NCBI RefSeq assembly: GCF_009834515.1
Contig: NZ_CP019426.1
Span: 3,833,501-3,897,500 of the forward strand
Length of the DNA: 64,000 bases
Direction of reading: 5' to 3'
Source: Pseudomonas sp. R84
Lineage (GTDB): Bacteria > Pseudomonadota > Gammaproteobacteria > Pseudomonadales > Pseudomonadaceae
Shown one piece after another: positions 17,070 through 26,247 of this stretch (position 1 is its first letter; each line of letters opens with the position of its first letter). Under the pieces are notes generated by a model. It was not told the DNA's origin and did not search any database. It worked only from the letters and a program-made list of their open reading frames with translations. Both the position numbers and the translations under genes were made by a program.

Positions 17070-17231
17070 ATGGCGCTGAACATCGGTCAATTGGGGCTGG
17101 ATGCGATCGGGCGCATGGGTGGCCATGGCTATGCGCGAACCCGCGATTACTCCGATCTGCCGACCCGCTCGTTGCAAGCGTGGACGGAAGCACCGGGCGG
17201 TGGTGAGCGGTTTTGGCAGGCCGCGAAATAA
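17070..17231 (+). pseudogene. Remnant resembling the C-terminus of a flavin reductase-type protein
   Basis: An ATG preceded directly by CGGAGG opens a 53-codon frame (MALNIGQLGLDAIGRMGGHG, then YARTRDYSDLPTRSLQAW). Its IGRMGGHGYARTRD-YSDLP pattern resembles the C-terminal end of DIM6/NTAB-type flavin reductases rather than an N-terminus. The body of the gene is missing, so an internal deletion joining the promoter/ribosome-binding region to the 3-prime end is the simplest explanation. The family assignment is from pattern memory only and is tentative. It lies divergent to the GntR gene, the usual position of a regulator's target. Confidence 0.35.
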
Positions 17232-17240
17232 GCGCCAACA

Positions 17241-17323
17241 GCAAAAGATCGCAGCCTTCGGCAGCTCCTACATTTGGGATGCATTCCCCTGTAGGAGCTG
17301 CCGAAGGCTGCGATCTTTTGATC
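17241..17323. repeat. REP pair, GGAGCTGCCGAAGGCTGCGA family
   Basis: Two inverted copies of AAAAGATCGCAGCCTTCGGC-AGCTCCTAC separated by about 20 bp (ATTTGGGATGCATTCCCCTG). It sits at the 3-prime end of the minus-strand DUF799 gene, where it can act as a transcript-end hairpin. Confidence 0.9.
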
Positions 17324-17325
17324 TA

Positions 17326-17985
17326 TCAGTCCGTGCCGTATTTCGGCGAGCGCGGGCCGTACAGCAGGCCTGCCGGGTGCCCGGCCGAGAGCAGGCGATT
17401 GCTTGCCACACCGGCAATCGGGTAGCCGGCATCGGTGGAGCTGTTGATGATCTGTTTCACTGCCGCCGTGATCAGCATGCCGATCAGACCGCCACCGCCG
17501 TTATTGCCGCCCTCTTCGCTCGACGCCCGCGCCGAACCGGTCCACAGCGTGGTGCCGCTTTTCAGGTCGACCAGTTTCGCCGTCGCGGTCACTGCCGTTT
17601 CGCTGCTGATCACCATGTAACGCGTACCGTATTCGGTCACGGTGATGTACAGCGCAGCGTCCGCACCGAAGATTTCCTTCAGTTTGCTCGGCGGTGCCTG
17701 ATGGATGTCGTCCGGAGTGGTCAGGCCGTTCTGGCGGAACGTCTCGTCAACCAGCGTGATCGGCAGTACGTAATAACCGGCCTCGGCCAGCGGGAACGTC
17801 ACCTGCGACAACAGGCTGTACGACGCCTTCACATCCGGCGAGGTGTTCAGCGGAGGCAGCACCAGAATGGTTTTTGGCCGCGCCTGTTTGTAGGCCGAGT
17901 AATCCACGGTCTTGGGGGCAACGCAGCCACCCAGCACGGTCAGGGCCAGACCGGCGGCCAGCAGTTTCAAGGTGCGCGCGATCAT
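17326..17985 (-). CDS. DUF799 (GNA1162-like) outer-membrane lipoprotein
   Basis: Protein of 219 aa with a lipoprotein signal (LALTVLGGC, Cys21). The mature part has the DUF799/GNA1162 pattern (KTILVLPPLNTSPDVKASYS, ADAALYITVTEYGTRY, TAKLVDLKSGTTLWTGSAR) and a Gly/Asn-rich loop (GGNNGGGGLIG). The Neisseria homologue is a surface-exposed lipoprotein whose fold resembles TolB N-terminal/FlgT-type domains. It is the last gene of a three-lipoprotein operon and overlaps the DUF4810 gene by ATGA. The whole set probably assembles an outer-membrane complex around the CsgG-like pore protein; its cargo is not known. Confidence 0.85.
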   Translation of the reverse strand: MIARTLKLLAAGLALTVLGGCVAPKTVDYSAYKQARPKTILVLPPLNTSPDVKASYSLLSQVTFPLAEAGYYVLPITLVDETFRQNGLTTPDDIHQAPPSKLKEIFGADAALYITVTEYGTRYMVISSETAVTATAKLVDLKSGTTLWTGSARASSEEGGNNGGGGLIGMLITAAVKQIINSSTDAGYPIAGVASNRLLSAGHPAGLLYGPRSPKYGTD

Positions 17986-18350
17986 TTCGCGTCTCCGCTC
18001 TTGGCGTTTTTGAGCAGGAAATCCATGTACGTCCCGGACTCAGGGAACAGGGTTTTCTCGGTTTTGAACTGCTGCACCATCTGGTCGTCCTTGCCCATGC
18101 TCAGATAGAGCAGGCCAAGGTGCGCGTGGTAACCCGGCGGTACAGCCTTGCCGGTGGAGCGGATTTTCTGCAGGTCACGTTCCAGCGCTTCGGCTTGGGC
18201 TTCCTTCGGCTCTTCGCCTTTGAAGTATTCGTAGACCTGGGGCTCGTAGCCTTCCCACTGATACAGGGTTTTCGGGCTGCTGCAACCGGTCAGCAAGGCG
18301 CTGGCGGCCAGCGTCAGCGCCATCAGCGAGCGCGACAAAGTCAGATTCAT
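17982..18350 (-). CDS. DUF4810 lipoprotein
   Basis: Protein of 122 aa with a clear lipobox (ALTLAASALLTGC) at the N-terminus. The start at 18350 is chosen because it gives a canonical signal peptide; the frame is open 17 codons further upstream. The body is helical with a TPR-like part (AQAEALERDLQKIRST, GYHAHLGLLYLSMGKDDQMV) typical of DUF4810. The family travels with CsgG-like and DUF799 lipoproteins in many proteobacteria, as here. It lies 28 bp after the CsgG-like gene and its stop overlaps the DUF799 start. Confidence 0.85.
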   Translation of the reverse strand: MNLTLSRSLMALTLAASALLTGCSSPKTLYQWEGYEPQVYEYFKGEEPKEAQAEALERDLQKIRSTGKAVPPGYHAHLGLLYLSMGKDDQMVQQFKTEKTLFPESGTYMDFLLKNAKSGDAK

Positions 18351-18378
18351 GGGTGTTGCTCCTTGCAATGGGCGTCGA

Positions 18379-19071
18379 TCAGTTGCCCGGTTTCCAGGCA
18401 CCGGCGTTCATGCCATCGACCAGACGATTGATCGCCTCGCGCATGGCCAGATCCAGTACTTTGCCGTTGAGGGTGGAGTCGTAGGCAGCGGTGCCACCGA
18501 AGCCGATGATTTCGCGGTTGGACAAGGCGTATTCGCCGGCGCCCTGGGTCGAATACACCACTTCGGAGGTGCTGATGTTGACGATGTTCAGGTTGACCTT
18601 GGCGTAGGCGACTTGAGTTTTGCCACGGCCAAGAATGCCGAACAGTTGATGATCGCCAGTCTCTTTGCGGCCGAACTCAGTGACGTCACCGGTGACCACG
18701 TAATCAGCACCTTTGAGACGCTGGGCCTGGCCCTTGATCGCGGCTTCCTGCTGGATTTCACCCATGTTGTCGCGATCCAGCACGCTGAAGCGATTGGTCT
18801 GCTGCAAGTGGGTGATGAGGATGGTCTTGGCCTGACCGCCGAGACGGTCGACGCCGTCGGAGAAGATTCCGCGCATGTAGCTGGAGCGGTTGTCGAACTT
18901 GCCCACGGCCATTGGCACGCGAACGCCGGTCCAGACTTGTGTGGCGCTTTCAACCTTGGCCACCGGCAGCGCGCGGGAGCTTTCGGTGGCGCAACCGGCG
19001 AGTGTGCCGGCAATCGTGCCGAGCACAGCAATCGCGACGCCTGAAACCAGCATCCGGGAGATCATTCTCAC
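18379..19071 (-). CDS. CsgG-family lipoprotein
   Basis: Protein of about 230 aa. GTG at 19071 has AAGGA seven bases upstream; the ATG two codons later (19065) is an alternative. A lipoprotein signal (GTIAGTLAGC) is followed by the CsgG/LpoB-like fold: VPMAVGKFDNRSSYMRG, LITHLQQTNRFSVLDRDNMGEI, ADYVVTGDVTEFGR and VNLNIVNISTSEVVYSTQG. CsgG forms a nonameric outer-membrane channel for curli, but no csgA/B/E/F genes are present, so this paralogue belongs to the separate CsgG-DUF4810-DUF799 system. First gene of the operon. Confidence 0.85.
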   Translation of the reverse strand: MRMISRMLVSGVAIAVLGTIAGTLAGCATESSRALPVAKVESATQVWTGVRVPMAVGKFDNRSSYMRGIFSDGVDRLGGQAKTILITHLQQTNRFSVLDRDNMGEIQQEAAIKGQAQRLKGADYVVTGDVTEFGRKETGDHQLFGILGRGKTQVAYAKVNLNIVNISTSEVVYSTQGAGEYALSNREIIGFGGTAAYDSTLNGKVLDLAMREAINRLVDGMNAGAWKPGN

Positions 19072-19210
19072 TGAGTATTCCTTTTGAAAAACGGGGATGT
19101 CCCGGCACGGCAATGCGCGGCGGGAGTTGAAAAGGGCCGGTATTATGACAAAGTGCCATCATTCGTGACAGATTTTTTTGACGCCAGTGAATTGGCCTTC
19201 TTGAGCACAC

Positions 19211-19320
19211 ACAAAACCCTGTAGGAGTGAGCCTGCTCGCGATAGCGGTGTGTCATTCACGGTGATGTTGTCTGACACACCTCTATCGCGAGCAGGCTCA
19301 CTCCTACAGGGGTTTTGTGT
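19211..19320. repeat. REP doublet
   Basis: Inverted pair of CCTGTAGGAGTGAGCCTGCTCG-type REPs with extended outer symmetry (ACAAAACCC / GGGGTTTTGT) and inner symmetry (GGTGTGTCA / TGACACACC). It lies between the CsgG operon start and the end of dnaE2, directly behind the dnaE2 stop. Confidence 0.9.
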
Positions 19321-19331
19321 TTGGCTTGGGA

Positions 19332-22300
19332 TCAGTGGAAATCGCGGCTCTGCACGCGGATGCCATTGAGCAGTGGGCTGAGATCGCTCAGGCGGCCGGC
19401 AATCAGATGGCGCACTTCGCCTTCGCGCTCCCAGCGGCCATCGACCTTGAGCAATTGCGAGCCAACCAGCACTTGCCGCTGACGCTCGGCCAGATCGCGC
19501 CAGACCACCACGTTGACGTTGCCGAATTCGTCTTCCAGGGTCACGAAGGTCACGCCACTGGCGGTGCCAGGTCGTTGCCGTCCCGTCACCAGCCCGGCGA
19601 CGCTCACCTGCCGACCGTGCTCGACGTCGAGCAATTCCCGCGAACTGCGGCAACGCCGGGCTTTGAGTTCAGCGCGCAACAGCGCCAATGGATGCGGCCC
19701 CAACGTGGTGCCGACGGTGCTGTAATCGGCGTGAAGATCCTCGCCAACACTGGGTTTGGGCAGCACCACCTCGGCCTCCTCCTGACTCGGCAACCCGGCA
19801 AACAGGCCCAGCTGTTTCTGCACTCCAGCGACTTCCCAGCGCGCCCGATGCCGATGCCCGGCCAAACCGCGCAACGCTCCGGAATCGGCGAGCAACGCCT
19901 GCGCCCGACTGTCGAGCGCCGCTCGCTCGCCCAGGTCAGCAACATCGGCAAACGCCCCACGCGCACGCGCCGCTTCGATGCGCCGGGCATCCTCCTCGCG
20001 AAAGCCCTTGATCATGCGCAGGCCCATGCGGATCGCCGGTTGTGCCGTCGTGGTGGTTTCCAGGCTGCAATCCCAGTCACTGGCGCGCACGTCGACCGGG
20101 CGGATCTGCAACTGATGCCGACGCGCGTCCTGGAGAATCTGGTCCGGACTGTAGAAACCCATCGGCCAACTGTTGATCAACGCACAGGCGAAGGCCGCCG
20201 GTTCGTGGCACTTGAGCCAGCAACTGGCATAGGTCAGCAAAGCAAAACTGGCGGCGTGGGACTCGGGAAAACCGTAGCTGCCAAAGCCTTTTATCTGCTC
20301 GAAAATCTGCGCGGCGAACTCCGGCGTGTAGCCGTTCTTTTTCATGCCGGCGGCGAGACGCTCCTTGTGCGGCTCAAGTCCACCGTGACGTTTCCACGCG
20401 GCCATCGAGCGACGCAACTGATCAGCCTCACCGGGGCTGTAATCAGCAGCGACAATGGCGATCTGCATCACCTGCTCCTGAAACAGCGGCACGCCGAGGG
20501 TTCTTTCCAGGACGACCTTGAGTTCTGGCGACGGATAGGTTTCCTCTTCCTCCTTGTTCCGGCGACGCAGATACGGATGGACCATCCCGCCCTGAATCGG
20601 CCCCGGGCGGACGATGGCCACTTCGATCACCAAGTCATAGAACTTCGCCGGTTTCAGACGTGGCAGCATCGACATTTGTGCGCGGGACTCGATCTGGAAC
20701 ACGCCAATGGTGTCGGCGCGACTAATCATCTCGTAGGTCGGTTTGTCTTCAGGCGGAATCGTCGCCAGGCTCAAATCCAGATTGCGATGGCGGCGCAGCA
20801 GGTCGAAGCAACGGCGAATCGCACTGAGCATGCCGAGGGCGAGGATATCCACCTTGAGCAGGCCGACCGCATCGAGGTCGTCCTTGTCCCACTGAATGAT
20901 CGTGCGCTCGGCCATCGCCGCGTTCTCCACCGGCACCAGCGTGTCCAGCGGTTGCTCGGAAATCACGAAACCGCCGGGATGCTGCGACAGGTGGCGGGGG
21001 AAACCGATCAGTTGCCCGGTCAGGCTCAGCACCCGGCGCAGCACCGGGCTTTCCGGGTCGAAACCACCTTCGAGCAAACGCGCGACCGGCGGGGTTTCAT
21101 CGCTCCAGTGGCCGCAGCAATCGGCCAGTGCGTTGATCTGATCCGGCGGCAGACCCAAGGCCTTGGCCACATCACGCACCGCGCCGGCAGCGTGGTAAGT
21201 GCTGACCACTGCGGTCAGCGCCGCACGACCACGGCCGTAACGGCGGAACACGTATTGCAGGACTTCTTCGCGGCGCTCGTGTTCGAAGTCGACGTCGATG
21301 TCTGGCGGTTCGTTACGCTCTTTGGACATGAAGCGCTCGAACAGCAGCGTGGTGCGATCCGGGTCGATCTCGGTGATGCCCAAGGCAAAACACACCGCCG
21401 AGTTGGCTGCCGAGCCACGGCCCTGACACAGAATCTTCTGCTCGCGGGCGAAGCGCACTACGTCATGAACGGTGAGAAAATAGCTTTCATAGCCGAGTTC
21501 GGCGATCAGCTTCAGCTCCTTGTTGATCTGCCTCAGCACCTTGAAGGGCGCGCCCTTCTTCCAACGCCAGGCGATGCCTTCCTTGGTCAGTTGCCTTAGC
21601 CAGGAACTGGCGCTGTGCCCCTCGGGCACCAACTCTTTCGGGTATTGATAACGCAACTCGCCCAGATCGAAGGTGCAGCGTCGGGCCAGTTTCACCGACT
21701 CATCCAGCAAGGCCTGCGGATACAACTCGCGCAACACCTCGACGCTGCGCAAATGTCGCTCGCCATTGGGGTGCAAACGCAACCCCGCCTCGGCCACCGG
21801 CACGTGATGACGGATCGCAGTCATGGTGTCCTGCAAGGCGCGACGGCCACGGGCGTGCATGTGCACATCGCCGCTGGCCACGGCCGGAATCTGCAACTCG
21901 GCGGCCAGACTCAACAAGCTCGCCAGCCGTTGCTGATCGTCTTGACCGCGATGCAACTGCACGGCCAGCCACAGGCGTTCGCCGAAGGTCTGCTGCAACC
22001 AACGGCCCTCTTCCATATCATCGAGTGAATCCGGCACCCACAACACCAGCAACCCCGGCAGCGGCTCGGCGAAGTCCTCGCACAGCACCTGATACTGGCC
22101 TTTTTGCGTGCGCCGCCGCGCGCGGGTGATCAAGCCGCACAGCGTTTGATAACCCGCCAGGTTCTCCACCAACAGGACCAGTTTCGGGCCGTTTTCAATA
22201 CGTACTTCACTGCCGATGATCAGCGGTAGTTCAACCGATTTCGCCGCTTGCCAGGCGCGAACGATCCCGGCCAGCGTGCATTCATCGGTGATCGCCAGTG

Positions 22301-22409
22301 CCTGATAGCCGTGTTTTTTTGCCCGTTGAAACAGCTCCAGCACACTGGACGCACCACGCTGAAAACTGAAGTTCGACAGGCAGTGCAGTTCGGCATAACC
22401 GTCGTTCAT
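19332..22409 (-). CDS. dnaE2: Error-prone DNA polymerase DnaE2
   Basis: Protein of 1025 aa. ATG at 22409 overlaps the imuB stop (ATGA) and gives the family start [24 protein letters not shown] domain (1-210, [20 protein letters not shown]) precedes the C-family polymerase palm with the catalytic acidic motif [18 protein letters not shown] and the nucleotide loop [16 protein letters not shown], helix-hairpin-helix elements, and a C-terminal OB-fold ([31 protein letters not shown]). DnaE2 performs mutagenic translesion synthesis with ImuA and ImuB during the SOS response. It is the last gene of the lexA-imuA-imuB-dnaE2 operon. Confidence 0.96.
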   Translation of the reverse strand: MNDGYAELHCLSNFSFQRGASSVLELFQRAKKHGYQALAITDECTLAGIVRAWQAAKSVELPLIIGSEVRIENGPKLVLLVENLAGYQTLCGLITRARRRTQKGQYQVLCEDFAEPLPGLLVLWVPDSLDDMEEGRWLQQTFGERLWLAVQLHRGQDDQQRLASLLSLAAELQIPAVASGDVHMHARGRRALQDTMTAIRHHVPVAEAGLRLHPNGERHLRSVEVLRELYPQALLDESVKLARRCTFDLGELRYQYPKELVPEGHSASSWLRQLTKEGIAWRWKKGAPFKVLRQINKELKLIAELGYESYFLTVHDVVRFAREQKILCQGRGSAANSAVCFALGITEIDPDRTTLLFERFMSKERNEPPDIDVDFEHERREEVLQYVFRRYGRGRAALTAVVSTYHAAGAVRDVAKALGLPPDQINALADCCGHWSDETPPVARLLEGGFDPESPVLRRVLSLTGQLIGFPRHLSQHPGGFVISEQPLDTLVPVENAAMAERTIIQWDKDDLDAVGLLKVDILALGMLSAIRRCFDLLRRHRNLDLSLATIPPEDKPTYEMISRADTIGVFQIESRAQMSMLPRLKPAKFYDLVIEVAIVRPGPIQGGMVHPYLRRRNKEEEETYPSPELKVVLERTLGVPLFQEQVMQIAIVAADYSPGEADQLRRSMAAWKRHGGLEPHKERLAAGMKKNGYTPEFAAQIFEQIKGFGSYGFPESHAASFALLTYASCWLKCHEPAAFACALINSWPMGFYSPDQILQDARRHQLQIRPVDVRASDWDCSLETTTTAQPAIRMGLRMIKGFREEDARRIEAARARGAFADVADLGERAALDSRAQALLADSGALRGLAGHRHRARWEVAGVQKQLGLFAGLPSQEEAEVVLPKPSVGEDLHADYSTVGTTLGPHPLALLRAELKARRCRSSRELLDVEHGRQVSVAGLVTGRQRPGTASGVTFVTLEDEFGNVNVVVWRDLAERQRQVLVGSQLLKVDGRWEREGEVRHLIAGRLSDLSPLLNGIRVQSRDFH

Positions 22410-23821
22410 GCAAACCAGCCCTGCAGCCACAACGGACCGCCCTCACCCACCGTGCGATAAGCCCAGCCCTGTTGACCGGCGCGGTTCTGGATCAGGTAAT
22501 AATCGCGGCGCACATCGTCACCGTCCCACCAGCCGGATTCGATGCGCTCCGGGCCCATGAGAATCCGCGCCGAACCCTCCGCCACGCTTTGCGGCTCGCC
22601 GAGCAACCAGCCCGGACGGTGCACACTCGGCAAGCCTGCGCAGCGCTGTTTGTCGACGCCGTGCTGCCACGCGCACTCCGGCCGATGATCGGCCTGAAAG
22701 CGCAGCCCCTGCACGGCGTCATCGCCCAAGCGTGCACGCAGGCGTTCGCGCAACTGCTCCCAGGGCAAGGTCTGTTGCGGACGGTCATCGAACAGTTCCT
22801 GAAATTGCGGCACGAAGCTCGGCAGATCCTCGGCACGCAGACGAAAGCCGCGTACCGGTGCCTCGACCTGTACCTGCTCCAGCCGTCCGCGCGCCAGTTC
22901 GAAGAGCATCGCCGGATCGCGTTCGGCGCTGAGCAAACCGACCTTGATCACGCTGTCCGGCAGCCCGGCGTGCTCCAGATGCAGGTCGAAACGCTGCACG
23001 CCGCTGTCACGCCCACAGAGGAACGCCGACAGGTCACCGGTCAAACGGCGTAACGGGAACAGCAATGCCTGATGGGATTGCACGTCGAAATTCAGTTCGA
23101 TGCGTACGTCGAAACGATCCGGCGGCAGGTAGAACGCCAGCGCCAAGGGTCGCGCACCGAACAAGGTGTCGAGATGCTTGAGCATCTGTGCTTCGAAGCG
23201 CCGCGCCAGTGCCTGACGCGGCAGGCTCTGCACCTGATTGAGGGTGCGCAGGCCCATGCGCGACAACGCCGTGGCCACACTTGGCTCCAGGCCGACACGG
23301 TCGACCGGTAACTGGCCGAGGTGGTGCTGCAAGGCTTCGCCGTCCGGCACCACCAAGCCGTCGTAAGCATTGGCCAGCACCCGCGCAGCCACCGGATTGG
23401 GCGCGGCAACGATGCGATGGCGGAAGCCCAGATCGGTCAGTTCCTGGCGCAGTCGTGCTTCGAACTGCGCCCACGAACCGAACAGACCCAGGCTCGATTC
23501 GATCTCGAACACCACGGTGCGCCGGTAATGCACGCTGACCTGCGAACTGAAACGGTAGGCCCACGCAGCGAGAAATTGCTGCCAGTGTTCGACCTCGGCG
23601 GCCTCGTAATCGGCTGTGGCGAAACCTTTGCTCATCGCCTGCGCAGCGGTCATCGACTGGCCGGCACGCAAACCGAGTTTGCGCGCCGCCGGGTTGACCG
23701 CTTGCAGCACCCGGCGCTGGGCCGGGCCGTTGAGCAGCACCAATGGCTCATCAGGATCGGGACGCTGACGCAGCACGGCGTCGAGGGCCAATTGCGGAAA
23801 CAGAATACACACCCAGCGCAT
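22406..23821 (-). CDS. imuB: ImuB, Y-family polymerase-like mutasome protein
   Basis: Protein of 471 aa starting [20 protein letters not shown] at 23821, 7 bp after imuA. It has the Y-family polymerase fold (palm, fingers, HhH thumb around [22 protein letters not shown], little finger) but lacks the catalytic acids: the DxD-type site is ILFPQ, and the SxDE motif is replaced by [10 protein letters not shown]. ImuB is known to be a catalytically dead scaffold that binds the beta clamp and brings in DnaE2; the C-terminal stretch FQELFDD is a candidate clamp contact. Its stop overlaps the dnaE2 start. Confidence 0.95.
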   Translation of the reverse strand: MRWVCILFPQLALDAVLRQRPDPDEPLVLLNGPAQRRVLQAVNPAARKLGLRAGQSMTAAQAMSKGFATADYEAAEVEHWQQFLAAWAYRFSSQVSVHYRRTVVFEIESSLGLFGSWAQFEARLRQELTDLGFRHRIVAAPNPVAARVLANAYDGLVVPDGEALQHHLGQLPVDRVGLEPSVATALSRMGLRTLNQVQSLPRQALARRFEAQMLKHLDTLFGARPLALAFYLPPDRFDVRIELNFDVQSHQALLFPLRRLTGDLSAFLCGRDSGVQRFDLHLEHAGLPDSVIKVGLLSAERDPAMLFELARGRLEQVQVEAPVRGFRLRAEDLPSFVPQFQELFDDRPQQTLPWEQLRERLRARLGDDAVQGLRFQADHRPECAWQHGVDKQRCAGLPSVHRPGWLLGEPQSVAEGSARILMGPERIESGWWDGDDVRRDYYLIQNRAGQQGWAYRTVGEGGPLWLQGWFA

Positions 23822-23828
23822 GACGACC

Positions 23829-24445
23829 TCAATGACCCACGGCAAAGGCAATCGGCGCCGCACGCGCCAAACCGCCACGGCACTTGAGCACGCGCAACTG
23901 CGCGGGTTTGGCATCAATGGCAATGCGCAACGCCGCCGGTGACGGGTTGACTGCTTCACTCAACGGCCGCCAGGCAAATGCCAGGGTCTGGCCGGTTTCC
24001 GCCGCCACCTGCAAACGCCGCAACGCGCGGTCATCGGCCTTGTGCGGCCAGCACAGTACGGCGCCGCAACTGCCCGAACGCAAACACTGTTCCGCTGCCC
24101 ACAAGGCATCGCGTTCACTGGCCTGAATCACCGACAACTGGCGCAGATCGACCCCGGCGTTTGCCCACGCCTGCGGGTACGGCACGAACGGCGGCGCCAC
24201 CAGCACGATACGCTCGCCCGCCGCCGCCAACCGCGCCAGCGTCGGCCAGACCAGTTGCAACTCGCCGACACCGGGGCCGGCCAGAAGAATTTCACTCAGC
24301 GCCGCTTCCGGCCAGCCACCGCTGGGCAGTGCCGCGTCCAGCGCCGCATGCCCGGTCGGTTGCGGGCTGGCGGCCGGTGGCGCAGGCCGGCCTTTCCAGA
24401 CCTGGCCGCCATTGAACAGCGTATCCAACGCAACGACGGCGCCCA

Positions 24446-24446
<1 letters not shown>
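23829..24446 (-). CDS. imuA: ImuA mutasome protein (RecA/SulA-like)
   Basis: Protein of 205 aa, MGAVVALDTLFNGGQVWKG. It resembles a truncated RecA-like fold (LDAALPSGGWPEAALSEIL, RIVLVAPPFVPYPQAW, GAVLCWPHKADDRALRRLQVAAE) without an intact Walker A motif. ImuA interacts with RecA and ImuB and is needed with DnaE2 for SOS mutagenesis. The start shares one base with the lexA stop (TGATG), and imuB begins 7 bp after its end, so expression follows LexA2 control. Confidence 0.92.
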
Positions 24447-25063
<617 letters not shown>

Positions 25064-25115
25064 TTGTACTCCTGTAGGATTTTCCTGACAAGCGCCGCCA
25101 GTCGGCCTAGGCCGA

Positions 25116-25215
25116 CGTAGGAGCTGCCGAAGGCTCGGGCCGCGATCGGACGATCTTTTGATGTTGTTTTTTAAGGGCAAGATCAAAAGATCGCAGCCTT
25201 CGGCAGCTCCTACAG
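25116..25215. repeat. REP pair, GGAGCTGCCGAAGGCTGCGA family, with insertion in one arm
   Basis: Left arm GTAGGAGCTGCCGAAGGCT is interrupted by CGGGCCGCGATCGGA before GATCTTTTGAT; the right arm GATCAAAAGATCGCAGCCTT continues uninterrupted to CGGCAGCTCCTAC. The spacer is TTGTTTTTTAAGGGCAA. It separates lexA2 from the end of the LysR gene. Confidence 0.85.
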
Positions 25216-25226
25216 GGGTTGTGGCG

Positions 25227-26144
25227 TTAGCTCAGGCCGCGTTCGGCGAGAAATGCCGAGATGTAATCGATGAAGGCGACAACCTTCGCCGTGGCCCGCC
25301 GATGGCTCGGATACACCGCCAGAATGTGCGGGCCGAAAGTATCCGGATCGATCTCGTAATCCGCCATGACCCGCACCAGTCGCCCGTCGGCAATGTACGG
25401 CGCGGCGCTCCACAGCGGCGTGTGCAGCAAACCACGCCCGGCCAAAGCACTGGCCAGCAACAAATCGTAATTATCACTGCGCAATCGCGGCGCCGTCGGT
25501 TGCGCCAGGCTCAGGCGCTGCCCGTCGCGCTCGGCCCACCAGAACTCGCGACTGAGCAGCGGATGCTGGTAAAGCAGCCATTCATGTTGTTCGAGGGTTT
25601 GCGGGTTCACCGGCAAATCCTTGCGCGCCAAGTACTCCGGGCTGCCGCACAACGCCAGGCGATTGCTGCCGACCACCCGCGCAATCAGCCCCGGCAAGTC
25701 ATCGTGACCTTCGCGCAACGCTAGGTCATAACCACTTTCCAGCAGATTGACGAACGCATCGCACAGGTCCACTTGCAGGCTGATCTGCGGGTATTGCTGC
25801 AAAAAGCCGTCACACACCTGATCGAGAAACGCCCGCCCATACGCCAGCGGTGCGGTGATTTTCAGGCTGCCGCGCAAGCCGTGCTGCAACTGCTCGATTT
25901 CCTCGCTGGCCTCATCGAGCCGCTGCAACACCAGCCGCGCAGTTTCCAGGTACACCCGGCCAATTTCGGTGAGCAGAATCCGCCGCGTGCTGCGCTCGAA
26001 CAGCCGTGCGCCCAGCTCCGACTCCAGGTGATTGACCGCTTTGGTCAGCGCCGACGGGGTTTTGCCCAACTGCTCGGCGGCACGGCTGAAACTGCCGAGC
26101 TGCGCAGTAACCACGAACATTTTCAATGCGCCCAACTTGCCCAT
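25227..26144 (-). CDS. LysR-family regulator, divergent from amidohydrolase
   Basis: Protein of 305 aa starting MGKLGALKMFVVTAQLGSFS. Helix-turn-helix at 17-60 (SRAAEQLGKTPSALTKAVNHLE), then the LysR effector-binding domain with the CrgA/AaeR-like signature (LTEIGRVYLE, LRGSLKITAPLAYGRAFL, SGYDLALREGHDDLPGLIAR). The frame is open well past 26144, but that extension lies antisense in the neighbouring gene. The 103-bp divergent gap with the amidohydrolase gene is the expected control region. Target by position: the amidohydrolase. Confidence 0.9.
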   Translation of the reverse strand: MGKLGALKMFVVTAQLGSFSRAAEQLGKTPSALTKAVNHLESELGARLFERSTRRILLTEIGRVYLETARLVLQRLDEASEEIEQLQHGLRGSLKITAPLAYGRAFLDQVCDGFLQQYPQISLQVDLCDAFVNLLESGYDLALREGHDDLPGLIARVVGSNRLALCGSPEYLARKDLPVNPQTLEQHEWLLYQHPLLSREFWWAERDGQRLSLAQPTAPRLRSDNYDLLLASALAGRGLLHTPLWSAAPYIADGRLVRVMADYEIDPDTFGPHILAVYPSHRRATAKVVAFIDYISAFLAERGLS

Positions 26145-26247
26145 ACTTTTTCCATTCAGGCAAAAACGTTTTTCGTGAGGGAGGCGTTCTGTCCGCCGTT
26201 GCCAACCACTAATCTCGCCATCAGACGCAATAACAAGGAAATCTTCA

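Noticed and set aside
19317..21599. Plus-strand frame of 760 codons opposite dnaE2
   Set aside because: Antisense shadow of a conserved polymerase; starts inside the REP doublet.
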